A stretch of 42,883 nt of DNA, taken from a virus. How positions within the stretch are numbered: position 1 is the first letter of the stretch; each line of letters opens with the position of its first letter. The stretch lies in IMG/VR virus record IMGVR_UViG_3300030106_006763, positions 1 through 42,883 of that record; one strand, given 5' to 3'. The notes under the pieces were generated by a model, which was not told the origin of the DNA, made no database searches, and saw nothing but the letters and a program-made list of their open reading frames with translations. The position numbers and the translations under genes were made by a program. This document shows, in pieces, positions 25,792 through 33,886 of this stretch.

Positions 25792-26167
25792 ATTAGATGA
25801 TATATTAAATAATTATGACTTTTTTACAGGTGTACCTGATAGTGGACTTACAGAATTCATTATTAACATCGATGATAAAAAAATACATATACCTGCAACC
25901 AATGAAGGACAAGCAATTGGTATAGCAGTTGGTGCTGAATTAGCTGGAAAAAAGAGTTGTGTCTACCTACAAAATTCAGGTTTAGGTAACATAATAAATC
26001 CCTTAACAAGTCTTTGTATACCTCATGGTATTTATCCATTTTTAGTTATTGGTCACAGACATACGCTACCTCAACACAAAGTAATGGGTAAGGTCGATGA
26101 GGATATCTTAAAGTTGATAGGATATGAAAATTACTTAATTGTTCGAGGTGACAACAATGTTAGCTAG
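25784..26167 (+). CDS. Phosphonopyruvate decarboxylase, alpha (ThDP pyrimidine) subunit
   Basis: This 127-residue protein is the first half of a thiamine-diphosphate decarboxylase. It has FFTGVPDSGL at the start, TNEGQAIGIAVGAELAGK with the conserved ThDP glutamate (E41), and YLQNSGLGNIINPLTSL. Known phosphonopyruvate decarboxylases (Ppd/AepY) are usually single chains of about 370-400 residues. Here the pyrimidine- and diphosphate-binding domains are two genes, as in sulfopyruvate decarboxylase ComDE. The adjacent PEP mutase favours phosphonopyruvate as substrate. It overlaps the upstream gene by 8 bases. Confidence 0.9.
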   Translation: MNKLDDILNNYDFFTGVPDSGLTEFIINIDDKKIHIPATNEGQAIGIAVGAELAGKKSCVYLQNSGLGNIINPLTSLCIPHGIYPFLVIGHRHTLPQHKVMGKVDEDILKLIGYENYLIVRGDNNVS

Positions 26168-26615
26168 ACAAGATGCTATTAAGGATATATTTTATTGGCA
26201 TGGTCAAGATTCTATTTATATTACTAATACAGGTTTTATATCAAGGGATGTTTACAGCTTATTTCCAAAGAATAAAAACATTTTTTATATGCAAGGTAGT
26301 ATGGGATTATCACCATGTATTGGTTTGGGTATAGCAGCCAACTCCCAAAAAGATGTAGTGGTTATTAGTGGGGACGCATCATTATTAATGCATTTAGGAA
26401 TCACTCACACGATAGAAGAACAAGATTTAAAAAACCTTTTTATTTATGTTTTGGATAATGGTTGTCATGAATCGGTTGGTAAATTTCATAGTGCTAAATT
26501 ACATGAAGAGTATAGTGGTATTAACAAGATTTACAAAATTAGTAATGATGGTAAAAAAGGTAGAGTTGGGTTAGATTGTATGGAAAACACAAAGCAGATA
26601 AAAGAGTTATTATGA
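26157..26615 (+). CDS. Phosphonopyruvate decarboxylase, beta (ThDP diphosphate) subunit
   Basis: This 152-residue protein has FYMQGSMGLSPCIGLGIA, VISGDASLLMHLG and LDNGCHESVG. The diphosphate/Mg motif runs from D73 to N101, the usual 28-residue gap. These blocks match the C-terminal domain of Ppd. The start at ATG 26157, just inside the end of the alpha gene, has GAGGTGAC upstream; an in-frame codon 18 bases earlier is less likely. The two chains together total about 280 residues, shorter than single-chain Ppd, whose middle domain has been lost. Confidence 0.9.
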   Translation: MLARQDAIKDIFYWHGQDSIYITNTGFISRDVYSLFPKNKNIFYMQGSMGLSPCIGLGIAANSQKDVVVISGDASLLMHLGITHTIEEQDLKNLFIYVLDNGCHESVGKFHSAKLHEEYSGINKIYKISNDGKKGRVGLDCMENTKQIKELL

Positions 26616-27370
26616 GTTTATTGGTTTGTTCAAATTCCACTAAAGATTTTTTACAAGGATTTGATAGGAAGAAAATTATTAGTTCAGCACCCGACAAATC
26701 AATCTTAGATGAAATGGGTTCAGAAGATTCTGTGGTGGCTATCGGTGGTGGAGCTGTAATTGATACTGCGAAGATAATCTGTAAGAATCCAATAATTTGT
26801 TATCCCACTACTGCATCAGGTGCGTCAGAAACATCTTGGTCTGTATATTGGGATGGAAGTAATAAAATAAGTCTAAAAAGATTCAAACCAAAAAAGGTTG
26901 AAATAAATTCTGATTACGCCGATTTACCAGAGAGGGTTAAAAGGGATACGACCTTTGATGTTATCAGTCATTTTTTAGATAGTCTAACCTCAATTAAAAG
27001 AAATGAGGAAAGTGAAAATTATTGCTCTGAGGGCTTAAGGTTACTAAAAGAGGATAAAACTATTTCTAATCTTTTACAGGCAGGTAGATTTGGTGGTAAA
27101 GCGATAGAAATCACAGGCACCAATTTATTACATTCATTATCTTATCCACTAACTGGTCATTATGGGATAGCACACGGAGAAGCTCTTGGATTCTTTTTAC
27201 CAAAAGTTTCTAAATTTATGGGATTTGACGTTGACGATTTAATTAAGGATTACGAGATTAAATTAGATGTTGATATTGACTTTGTAATTAATGAGGCGCT
27301 AAAATATGATAAGATACATCAGGCCAATATATTTATAAATAAATCAATCTTAAGGGATGTGTTATGTTAG
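26612..27370 (+). CDS. Iron-type alcohol dehydrogenase, probable phosphonoacetaldehyde reductase (short form)
   Basis: This 252-residue protein has the NAD(P)-binding GGGAVIDTAK (45-54) and PTTASGASETSWSV. Metal ligands are D116, H120, H174 and H188, with the same 4- and 14-residue spacings as FucO-type iron alcohol dehydrogenases. The family is normally about 380 residues; here both the N-terminal region and the C-terminal helical domain are shortened. In phosphonate pathways (PhpC, FomC) this enzyme reduces phosphonoacetaldehyde to 2-hydroxyethylphosphonate. It starts in an ATGA overlap with the decarboxylase, so pathway order equals gene order. An alternative substrate cannot be excluded. 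Confidence 0.85.
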   Translation: MSLLVCSNSTKDFLQGFDRKKIISSAPDKSILDEMGSEDSVVAIGGGAVIDTAKIICKNPIICYPTTASGASETSWSVYWDGSNKISLKRFKPKKVEINSDYADLPERVKRDTTFDVISHFLDSLTSIKRNEESENYCSEGLRLLKEDKTISNLLQAGRFGGKAIEITGTNLLHSLSYPLTGHYGIAHGEALGFFLPKVSKFMGFDVDDLIKDYEIKLDVDIDFVINEALKYDKIHQANIFINKSILRDVLC

Positions 27371-28083
27371 ATTTACACGAAATAGCAAAAAAATATAATT
27401 GTGATAAACTTGATTTAGGTTACACTAAACACTATGAAAAAAAGTTTGAGAGTATCAGAAATGATGTTACTAAAATATTAGAGATTGGATTAAATACAGG
27501 TGGTTCTCATTTAATGTGGTTAGATTATTTCCCAAACGCAAATGTCTACGCTATAGATAATAGAATAGTTTATGAGGATAAGGTTTACGACAAAAGAACA
27601 GGCACAGACATGGTAATGGTAAATGGTTGGGATGATAGAGACCAAGAAAGGTCATTTGTTTTCAGAGGTGACCAATCTAGTGTTGATGATTTAAATAAAT
27701 TTGTTGTTGAGAACGGAGAGGATTTCGATATAATCATAGATGATGGTGGTCACTCAATGAGACAACAGCAGGTATCATTAAAGGCGCTTTACAAACACTT
27801 AAAAAATAATGGTATTTATGTCATCGAAGATTTACATACCTCAAGTAATCAATGGAATGAACTATATGGATACATTATTGTTGAAGATGGAGATACGCTT
27901 TCGATGTCTTTAATGGAAGACTTTCAAAATAATCAAAGCACTATAGATTCAACCAAACATATATCAGTTCAAGAAATGTCCGACCTAAGAGGTAAGATGA
28001 TACAATGTAAAATCGAGACAGGTTTAAACAGTTATCAAAATTATGTCTGGCCAACAACCTTATCATTTTTGGATTTTAAATGA
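27364..28083 (+). CDS. Class I SAM-dependent methyltransferase
   Basis: This 239-residue protein has LEIGLNTGGSHLMWLDYFP (SAM motif I), VYAIDNR, DFDIIIDDGGHSMRQQQVSL and GIYVIEDLHTS. The pattern resembles the MycE/CmcI-type sugar and antibiotic O-methyltransferases, where the DDGGH segment binds metal. It follows the phosphonate genes and overlaps the reductase by 7 bases. It may methylate a sugar hydroxyl or the phosphonate unit; neither is shown by sequence alone. Confidence 0.82.
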   Translation: MLDLHEIAKKYNCDKLDLGYTKHYEKKFESIRNDVTKILEIGLNTGGSHLMWLDYFPNANVYAIDNRIVYEDKVYDKRTGTDMVMVNGWDDRDQERSFVFRGDQSSVDDLNKFVVENGEDFDIIIDDGGHSMRQQQVSLKALYKHLKNNGIYVIEDLHTSSNQWNELYGYIIVEDGDTLSMSLMEDFQNNQSTIDSTKHISVQEMSDLRGKMIQCKIETGLNSYQNYVWPTTLSFLDFK

Positions 28084-28802
28084 AAAAAGTAGCGGTCATA
28101 GTTGAAACCAGAGAACATAAAGCTCTACCATTTGTTTTAAAAAATGTAATGTCAATTCTACCAAAGGATTATAGTTTACAAGTATTTCATGGAAACAATA
28201 ATACAGATTATGTGAAAGAGACCACAAGTAAATTAGAGTGTGAAGTATTCCTTACAAATTTGAGGATTGATGAAATAAGCGCTGACGATTCAAGTTTGGA
28301 AATTATGTTAACCAAAAAATTTTGGAAAGAGGTAAAGGGGGAAACAGTTTTATATTTCGAATGTGATACAATGCTGTGTCCTAACTCAGATAACAAAATT
28401 GAGGACTTTGAACATTTTGATTACATCGGTGGTTATTGGGGAAATCCATTAGGAACAATGAGTAATAAATATGATAGGGTTATGAATGGCGGGTTATCTC
28501 TTAGAAAAAAAAGTTTTATGTTAGATATTATTGAGAATAAATTACAGGATTACTTAAATGATGGTGGGAATCCATGCGAGGATTATTTTGTTTCTGAGAT
28601 GACTAAGGTGAGGCCGACCTATGAAGAGGTTTTATCTTTTTCAATAGATAACGGTTATATGTATCCAATAAATGACAAAGCTCCTTTTGGTTTACATAAA
28701 CCATGGGGTGGGGTTCCGAGTAAAGGTCATGGTAAGTATTATAATGAAATAAAAAAAGTATGTGAGGGAGTTGAGGAATTGGAGTCTTTAAATGGCTTAT
28801 AG
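28080..28802 (+). CDS. DUF5672-like glycosyltransferase
   Basis: This 240-residue protein has VAVIVETREHKALPFVLKNV at the start, an FECDTMLC metal-like motif, IGGYWGNPLG, and NGGLSLRKKSFMLDI followed by EDYFVSEM. These match the DUF5672 group of GT-A-like proteins from polysaccharide clusters. Sugar specificity is unknown. It overlaps the upstream methyltransferase by 4 bases and the downstream FkbM gene by 11. Confidence 0.75.
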   Translation: MKKVAVIVETREHKALPFVLKNVMSILPKDYSLQVFHGNNNTDYVKETTSKLECEVFLTNLRIDEISADDSSLEIMLTKKFWKEVKGETVLYFECDTMLCPNSDNKIEDFEHFDYIGGYWGNPLGTMSNKYDRVMNGGLSLRKKSFMLDIIENKLQDYLNDGGNPCEDYFVSEMTKVRPTYEEVLSFSIDNGYMYPINDKAPFGLHKPWGGVPSKGHGKYYNEIKKVCEGVEELESLNGL

Positions 28803-29442
28803 AGATGGGGAGACTATGAGACTTGAAGAAGTCAGAGACCTTGGAATCAGACCAAAAGCTATTTTAGATATTGGTGCTCACACTGGTCAATTTCATGGTT
28901 GGTCAAAAAGAGTTTGGCCGGATGTTGGTGTTTTTATGATAGAAGCTAATCCATTACATGAGAACACGTTAAATAGATTAGCAATCGAGAATGGAGACTC
29001 ATGTTTGATAGCGGCCTTAGGTGACGAAGTGAGAGAGGTCACTTTTTATACAAGAACTGATAAGCCTTATACCGAGGGTAATTCATACTATAAGGAGCAT
29101 AACTATTGGGATATACCACAATTAGTTCAAGAGAGTAAAGTTACATTGAAAAGGTTAGATGATATTTTCGAGGATGATGCCGTATTTGATTTAATTAAGG
29201 TGGACACACAAGGTTCAGAGTTAGATATTTTGAAAGGTGGTGAAAATTTAGTCAGTAGAGCATCAGCGATAGTATTAGAAGTATCTTACATAGAATATAA
29301 TGAAGGTGCTCCGAGTCAACAAGAGACACTTGATTACATGAAAAAAATTGGATTTGAGGAAAAGATTTCAATAGGAGAACATTACGATGGTGAGCAAATA
29401 GTGCAAAAGGATTTATTATTTTTAAAGATTGGAGATAAATAA
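28792..29442 (+). CDS. FkbM-family methyltransferase
   Basis: This 216-residue protein has AILDIGAHTGQFHGW (SAM site), VFMIEANPLHENTL, and DLIKVDTQGSELDILKGG with AIVLEVSY, all standard in FkbM O-methyltransferases. These enzymes methylate sugars or polyketides and are frequent in glycan loci. The start at 28792 has GGAG 7 bases upstream; ATG 28816 has GGGGAG only 3 bases away and is less likely. Confidence 0.87.
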   Translation: MAYRDGETMRLEEVRDLGIRPKAILDIGAHTGQFHGWSKRVWPDVGVFMIEANPLHENTLNRLAIENGDSCLIAALGDEVREVTFYTRTDKPYTEGNSYYKEHNYWDIPQLVQESKVTLKRLDDIFEDDAVFDLIKVDTQGSELDILKGGENLVSRASAIVLEVSYIEYNEGAPSQQETLDYMKKIGFEEKISIGEHYDGEQIVQKDLLFLKIGDK

Positions 29443-29443
29443 A

Positions 29444-30646
29444 ATGAAAAAAGAGTTTTTAGATTTAGGTAGACAACCTATAGCTAATAAATTTTTAAAA
29501 CGCGAGGAATTTGATGACGAATTTTTTTACGATTTAAAAGTCGTATTTGATGAGGATACTAAATTAGTATCATTGAAAGACTTTGTGAAGCCAGAGTTAA
29601 TGTTCAATGAGGATTACACCTACAATACATCACTATCAACACCGATGGTTAAACATTTTAAGGATACTGCTCACAGTCTCATTGATTACAGAAAAAAATT
29701 AAGATATAAAACCGAGAATGTATTAGAGATAGGTTCAAATGATGGGCCTTTCATAACAAATTTCGATAAGACATCAGCCTATTGTGTTGAGCCATGTACA
29801 AACTTTGCCTTGAAGACAGCACATAAGGGATATAATACTTACACCGATTTTTGGACTAAGGAGTTAGCTAAAAAAATAGTTGGTTGGCATGGTAAGATGG
29901 ATTTAGTTTACTCAGCTAATTGTATATGTCATGTTCAAGATTTGGACGATTGTTTTTCTGCTGTGGCTCAAGTTTTAGATAAAAAGGGTATGTTTGTTTT
30001 CGAAGACCCATCGTTAATTGAGATGTTAAAACGAGGCTCTTACGACCAAATATATGATGAACACGCTCATGTATTTTCTGTTACTGCATTACAAAATATC
30101 CTACAAAGAAACGGATTGACTATTTTCAAGGTGGAGCCATTATCGGTTCATGGTGGTTCAAATAGAATTTATGTAAGACATTTAAATATAAATTCAGATA
30201 TGTTTGACTTAGATGGATATGTTAGTAGTTTATTAAGATATGAGAATGATTTTGGTATAAATGAGATTGATGTTTACAATAAATTCTCTAATAGGGTACA
30301 AAAATCAAAAGAAAATTTGGTTAATCTATTAACTGATATAAGTAGCGATGGAAAACACGTTATTAGTTTAGGCGCAACCTCAAAATCAACAACCGTGTTT
30401 AATTATTGTGGTATAAATGATACACTAATAGATTTAATATCTGATACGACACCATCAAAGCAAGGTTTGTATTCACCTGGCGCTCACATACGTGTAGAGA
30501 GTAGGGATAATGTGGATTTAAATGATTACGACTATGCATTCTTAGGGGCTTGGAACTTTGCAGATTTAATAAAAGAGAATGAAAGTGAATTTGTAAAGAA
30601 TGGCGGAGAATTTATTAGTCATTTAGATTGGGGAATAATAAATTGA
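29444..30646 (+). CDS. NDP-hexose C-methyltransferase-like protein
   Basis: This 400-residue protein resembles sugar C-methyltransferases such as TylC3 and NovU. Its N-terminus has LDLGRQPIANKF, typical of the entry domain, but the zinc-binding cysteine cluster that normally lies there is absent. Then come VLEIGSNDGPF (SAM), CVEPC, YSANCICHVQDLDDCF, YDEHAHVFS and a C-terminal GGSNRIYV, followed by ISLGATSKSTTVFNYCGI. The DEHAHVFS block is typical of the family, normally EH.SYFS. ATG 29444 has GGAG upstream. It would add a methyl branch to a deoxy-ketosugar, and the sugar ketoisomerase gene follows. Confidence 0.85.
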   Translation: MKKEFLDLGRQPIANKFLKREEFDDEFFYDLKVVFDEDTKLVSLKDFVKPELMFNEDYTYNTSLSTPMVKHFKDTAHSLIDYRKKLRYKTENVLEIGSNDGPFITNFDKTSAYCVEPCTNFALKTAHKGYNTYTDFWTKELAKKIVGWHGKMDLVYSANCICHVQDLDDCFSAVAQVLDKKGMFVFEDPSLIEMLKRGSYDQIYDEHAHVFSVTALQNILQRNGLTIFKVEPLSVHGGSNRIYVRHLNINSDMFDLDGYVSSLLRYENDFGINEIDVYNKFSNRVQKSKENLVNLLTDISSDGKHVISLGATSKSTTVFNYCGINDTLIDLISDTTPSKQGLYSPGAHIRVESRDNVDLNDYDYAFLGAWNFADLIKENESEFVKNGGEFISHLDWGIIN

Positions 30647-31056
30647 CTGATATAAATGATGTAAAAAAGTTCAAACTAAGAACTTTTATAGAGCCCGATG
30701 GTCGTTTAACACCTATAGAATTTGGTTCAGATATACCTTTTAGAGCTAAAAGAATTTTCTATGTATACGGAGTTGAGGGGCAAAATGATAGGGGTAAACA
30801 CTCGCATCATGTAACAAAACAAGTTTTAATATGCTTATATGGTGAGGTTGATGTTCTTGTTGATGATGGAATTAAAAAACAAACATATACTTTAAGTAAT
30901 CCTGATGAAGCCCTATACATACCTGAGATGATTTGGGATGAGCAGATTTATATGGATAAAAAAACTTTATTGTTAGTGATTGCTAATACTAATTATAACA
31001 AAGATGATTACATAGAAGACTATGATAATTTTTTAAAATTAAAAGGTATAATATGA
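30643..31056 (+). CDS. FdtA/QdtA-like dTDP-4-keto-sugar 3,4-ketoisomerase
   Basis: This 137-residue cupin has RTFIEPDGRLTPIEF, RIFYVYGVEGQNDRGKHSHH with active-site histidines, then VLICLYGEVDVLVDDG and the ALYIPEMIWDEQIY strand. The length and motif order match FdtA/QdtA enzymes, which move the keto group of dTDP-4-keto-6-deoxyglucose so that an aminotransferase can act at C3. The start is TTG 30643, overlapping the previous stop as TTGA. An FdtB-type aminotransferase lies three genes on. The dTDP-glucose synthesis enzymes RmlA and RmlB are not in this window and may be host-supplied. Confidence 0.85.
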   Translation: MTDINDVKKFKLRTFIEPDGRLTPIEFGSDIPFRAKRIFYVYGVEGQNDRGKHSHHVTKQVLICLYGEVDVLVDDGIKKQTYTLSNPDEALYIPEMIWDEQIYMDKKTLLLVIANTNYNKDDYIEDYDNFLKLKGII

Positions 31057-31700
31057 AAGAAAAACCATTCCCACATATCTCAATACCAAATTTTGTCGAA
31101 AATGAATCTCTTGTTAGGGCAGCCGCAGAGAGTTTTGAACATTTAAACAATTGGGTTGAATATGGTGATGGTGAGAATGATGGACAAATACAATATTGTT
31201 CAGAGTTAGGTAGAAAAAATTACCCACCAGCAGCATTGACCGTCTTAGATTATATATGTGAGAACTTCGACCCAAATGATTATTTTTATGAGCAACTAAA
31301 GTGTTTTCCAGACCATGAATTTTATGGTGGTGGGATGATGAATACACCAAATCGTAATGATGAGGGTGGATACTTAGGAATGCACGTCGATGCTAGTCAT
31401 CATGGAATAAATGAAAATTGGGTTCGATGTTATAGCGTGATACTTTGTATCTCTGAGGATTATGATGAGTCGTTTGATTTACATCTTTTTGATGGTGATT
31501 CGAGTAGAGGTAAGCTTAAATATGAGTTTAATACACTAAACGTTTTTAGGTGTTCCGCTAACTCATGGCATGGATTACCTGAGATTACCAAAGGTTTAGA
31601 CAGAAAAGCATTAGGTGTGGTGTATTGGAGAGTATCAGAGGACAATAGTGCACCAAGAGTTAAGGCAAAATTTTATAATCAATTGGAGTTATTTGAATGA
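31053..31700 (+). CDS. 2-oxoglutarate/Fe(II) oxygenase
   Basis: This 215-residue protein has the HxD iron ligands in YLGMHVDASHHG (H111, D113) and a distal His at WHGLPE (H173). R184 in LDRKALGV fits the 2-oxoglutarate arginine. This is the prolyl-4-hydroxylase-like type found in many marine phages. It lies among sugar genes and may hydroxylate a sugar, lipid, peptide or phosphonate. The start overlaps the previous gene by 4 bases, as does the stop. Confidence 0.82.
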   Translation: MKEKPFPHISIPNFVENESLVRAAAESFEHLNNWVEYGDGENDGQIQYCSELGRKNYPPAALTVLDYICENFDPNDYFYEQLKCFPDHEFYGGGMMNTPNRNDEGGYLGMHVDASHHGINENWVRCYSVILCISEDYDESFDLHLFDGDSSRGKLKYEFNTLNVFRCSANSWHGLPEITKGLDRKALGVVYWRVSEDNSAPRVKAKFYNQLELFE

Positions 31701-32449
31701 AAAAAATAATGGTTACAGGTGGTGCTGGTAGATTCGCACAACACATAAAGAATCTAACAAAAGATGATGAAGACTTTCAGGTTTTATTACCAACAAGAAA
31801 AGAAATGAATTTTGAGGGATTTTGGGATTGTGAGAAGTATTTCTATGCGAATCAAAAAGATTTTGATTATGTGATACACTCAGGTGGCTTATCATCACCA
31901 ATGAGAAGACACAAAGAAAATCCGACAAGAAGTATCAAAACTAATATCGTTGGGACTTGTAATATAGCTATGATGTGTGAGAGATTTGATAAGAAGATGA
32001 TTTACATCTCAACCAACTATGTTTATCCTGGCCTACACGGAAATCAAGACGAGGAGCATGGATTAAGACCATTTAATAATTACGGATGGTCTAAGTTAGG
32101 TGGTGAGTGTGCGGTTCATCACTACATAGACAAGTGGTTAATATTAAGAGCTTGTATGAACGCCGTCCCTTTCCCACATAAGAAAGCTTTCACGGATGTA
32201 ATAAGTTCACATATGTATGCAGATGAAGCTGCTAAGGTCACACTAAAACTCTTAGATGAGGTTGGTATTATAAATGTCGGTGGGGAGGCTCAGACTGTAT
32301 ATGATTTCGTGAAACCTTATGAGCCTGAGGTCGGTAGGATAAGTGTTAAGGAAATATCCGACGTTGAGGTTAATCCTAATAGTAGCATGAATATTGATAA
32401 AATGAAAAGGTTATTGAATGATTCAACTATTTCACATACCGAATCATAA
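31697..32449 (+). CDS. NAD-dependent sugar epimerase/dehydratase, RmlD-like
   Basis: This 250-residue short-chain dehydrogenase has the Rossmann start IMVTGGAGRFAQHI and a YIGAG-less VIHSGGLSSP loop. The YxxxK pair is Y129/K133 in NNYGWSKLGGE, preceded by YISTNYVYPGL. It resembles RmlD-type dTDP-4-ketorhamnose reductases, though somewhat short (family about 290). The neighbouring ketoisomerase and aminotransferase support a nucleotide-deoxysugar substrate. Confidence 0.78.
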   Translation: MKKIMVTGGAGRFAQHIKNLTKDDEDFQVLLPTRKEMNFEGFWDCEKYFYANQKDFDYVIHSGGLSSPMRRHKENPTRSIKTNIVGTCNIAMMCERFDKKMIYISTNYVYPGLHGNQDEEHGLRPFNNYGWSKLGGECAVHHYIDKWLILRACMNAVPFPHKKAFTDVISSHMYADEAAKVTLKLLDEVGIINVGGEAQTVYDFVKPYEPEVGRISVKEISDVEVNPNSSMNIDKMKRLLNDSTISHTES

Positions 32450-33362
32450 GATAGATACATCAAACTACTCACATAGTTTACATGATAAACGTGTTGAGGA
32501 GTTAGAGAAAAAAATAGCTGATTATGTCGGAGCTCAATATGCTTGTGCAGTTAACAGCGCAACCAATGCTATATTTCTAATTATGAGAGATAAGAGACAA
32601 AATGTTAGAAGTCGGATGGTGGTTGATTTACCAAGCATGATTCCACCCGTGGTAGCTAACGCCGTTCTAACAAGTGGTTTTCATAATGAAATAAATTTTA
32701 CTGATGATATTTTATGGATGGGGGACTCTTACATATTACATAAATTTGATGATTACAAGGTCGTCGATTCAGCACAGAAATTACAAAAAAATCAATTTAA
32801 GGATGAATGTAATGATGAGGATTTAATGATATTCAGTTTTTATCCGACTAAACCGTTAAGTGGATTAGATGGTGGTATGATAGTCACCAATGATAAAACA
32901 AAATATGAGTATTACAAATCAGCAGTGTTAAATGGGACATCATATTCAGACAATAATTGGGAGAGAGACATAGCTTTTCCAGGTTTTAAGATGTATCTTA
33001 GTTCATTTCAAGCCGACATCATACTTAAGAATTTTAAGAACTTTGAGAAAAAGAAAAGGAATTTAAAACTAATAAGGGACATATATAATAAAGAGTTAGG
33101 TTATGCCAATAAAAGCACACACTTATACATAATCCATACAAAAAATAATCAAAGTTTTTTAAATAAAATGAAAGAAAATAATATCATATGTGGTATTCAT
33201 TATCCAGCCTTACATCTTAATCAAATCTATACCAGAGGCAAATCTTTTAATTGTCCCTATACAGAAAAATATAGTGATGTTGTGGCGACTTTACCCATGA
33301 ATGAAACGATGTCATATTTAGATATAGAAAAAATAATTGAGAAAGTTAAATTATATAAATGA
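32418..33362 (+). CDS. DegT/DnrJ/EryC1-family sugar aminotransferase
   Basis: This 314-residue PLP enzyme has ELEKKIADYVGAQYACAVNS, the typical N-terminal block, and MIFSFYPTKPLSGLDGGMIV with the PLP lysine at K145. A C-terminal IICGIHYPALHLNQIY block closes the substrate site. It is shorter than usual (about 370). With the FdtA-like ketoisomerase it would make a 3-amino-3,6-dideoxyhexose, as FdtB does. It starts 32 bases inside the preceding gene. Confidence 0.85.
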   Translation: MIQLFHIPNHKIDTSNYSHSLHDKRVEELEKKIADYVGAQYACAVNSATNAIFLIMRDKRQNVRSRMVVDLPSMIPPVVANAVLTSGFHNEINFTDDILWMGDSYILHKFDDYKVVDSAQKLQKNQFKDECNDEDLMIFSFYPTKPLSGLDGGMIVTNDKTKYEYYKSAVLNGTSYSDNNWERDIAFPGFKMYLSSFQADIILKNFKNFEKKKRNLKLIRDIYNKELGYANKSTHLYIIHTKNNQSFLNKMKENNIICGIHYPALHLNQIYTRGKSFNCPYTEKYSDVVATLPMNETMSYLDIEKIIEKVKLYK

Positions 33363-33886
33363 ATATTCCAAGTCACGGTAAATATAAATGGTTACCTAAG
33401 TTATATAATGCGGTAACTGCTTTAAAACCAAATAAAATTATCGAGTTTGGGCCTGCGAGTGGAGAGACGACGATAACAATGGCTATGGCATTAAAAGATA
33501 ATAATATTGATGGTATAATAAAATCATATGATATATGGAATAATGATTATTGGGGAACACAATATAACACACAAAATAATATAGACGCTTGGGGGGTGAG
33601 AGATTACATCCAACTTGATAACTTAGATTTTTACGATTGGGAGCCGGAACCCTTTGATTTTATGTATTTTGATATAAATAATAATGGTGATAAAATTTTA
33701 ACATTATATAACGCTATAAAAGAACAAATACACATGGCTGGCTCTGTAGTTTATTTTGAAGGTGGTTCGAAAGAAAGAGATAATTTTGTAAAAGGTGAAT
33801 CAAAAAAAATGAATGATGTAAAATCTGAAATAAACTATCAGGTGTTAACTGATAACATTAAATATTCGGTATCAAGAATATCATGA
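33359..33886 (+). CDS. Small SAM-dependent methyltransferase-like protein
   Basis: This 175-residue protein has IIEFGPASGETTITMAMALK (SAM motif I) and FDFMYFDINNNGDKILTLY. The Asp-rich DFMYFDI replaces the usual DLVFIDGDH, and no metal-binding His follows, so catalysis is doubtful; it could be a degenerate or minimal enzyme. The gene starts and ends in 4-base overlaps. Confidence 0.65.
   Translation: MNIPSHGKYKWLPKLYNAVTALKPNKIIEFGPASGETTITMAMALKDNNIDGIIKSYDIWNNDYWGTQYNTQNNIDAWGVRDYIQLDNLDFYDWEPEPFDFMYFDINNNGDKILTLYNAIKEQIHMAGSVVYFEGGSKERDNFVKGESKKMNDVKSEINYQVLTDNIKYSVSRIS

Noticed and set aside
25784-26615. Sulfopyruvate decarboxylase (ComDE) as the main call
   Set aside because: The two-gene layout fits ComDE, but the adjacent PEP mutase makes phosphonopyruvate the natural substrate, and no other coenzyme M gene is present.
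30643-31056. Cupin as a methylphosphonate synthase or HepD-type dioxygenase acting on 2-hydroxyethylphosphonate
   Set aside because: It is only 137 residues, and its motifs (GRLTPIEF, KHSHH) match FdtA sugar ketoisomerases. HepD and MPnS are about three times longer.
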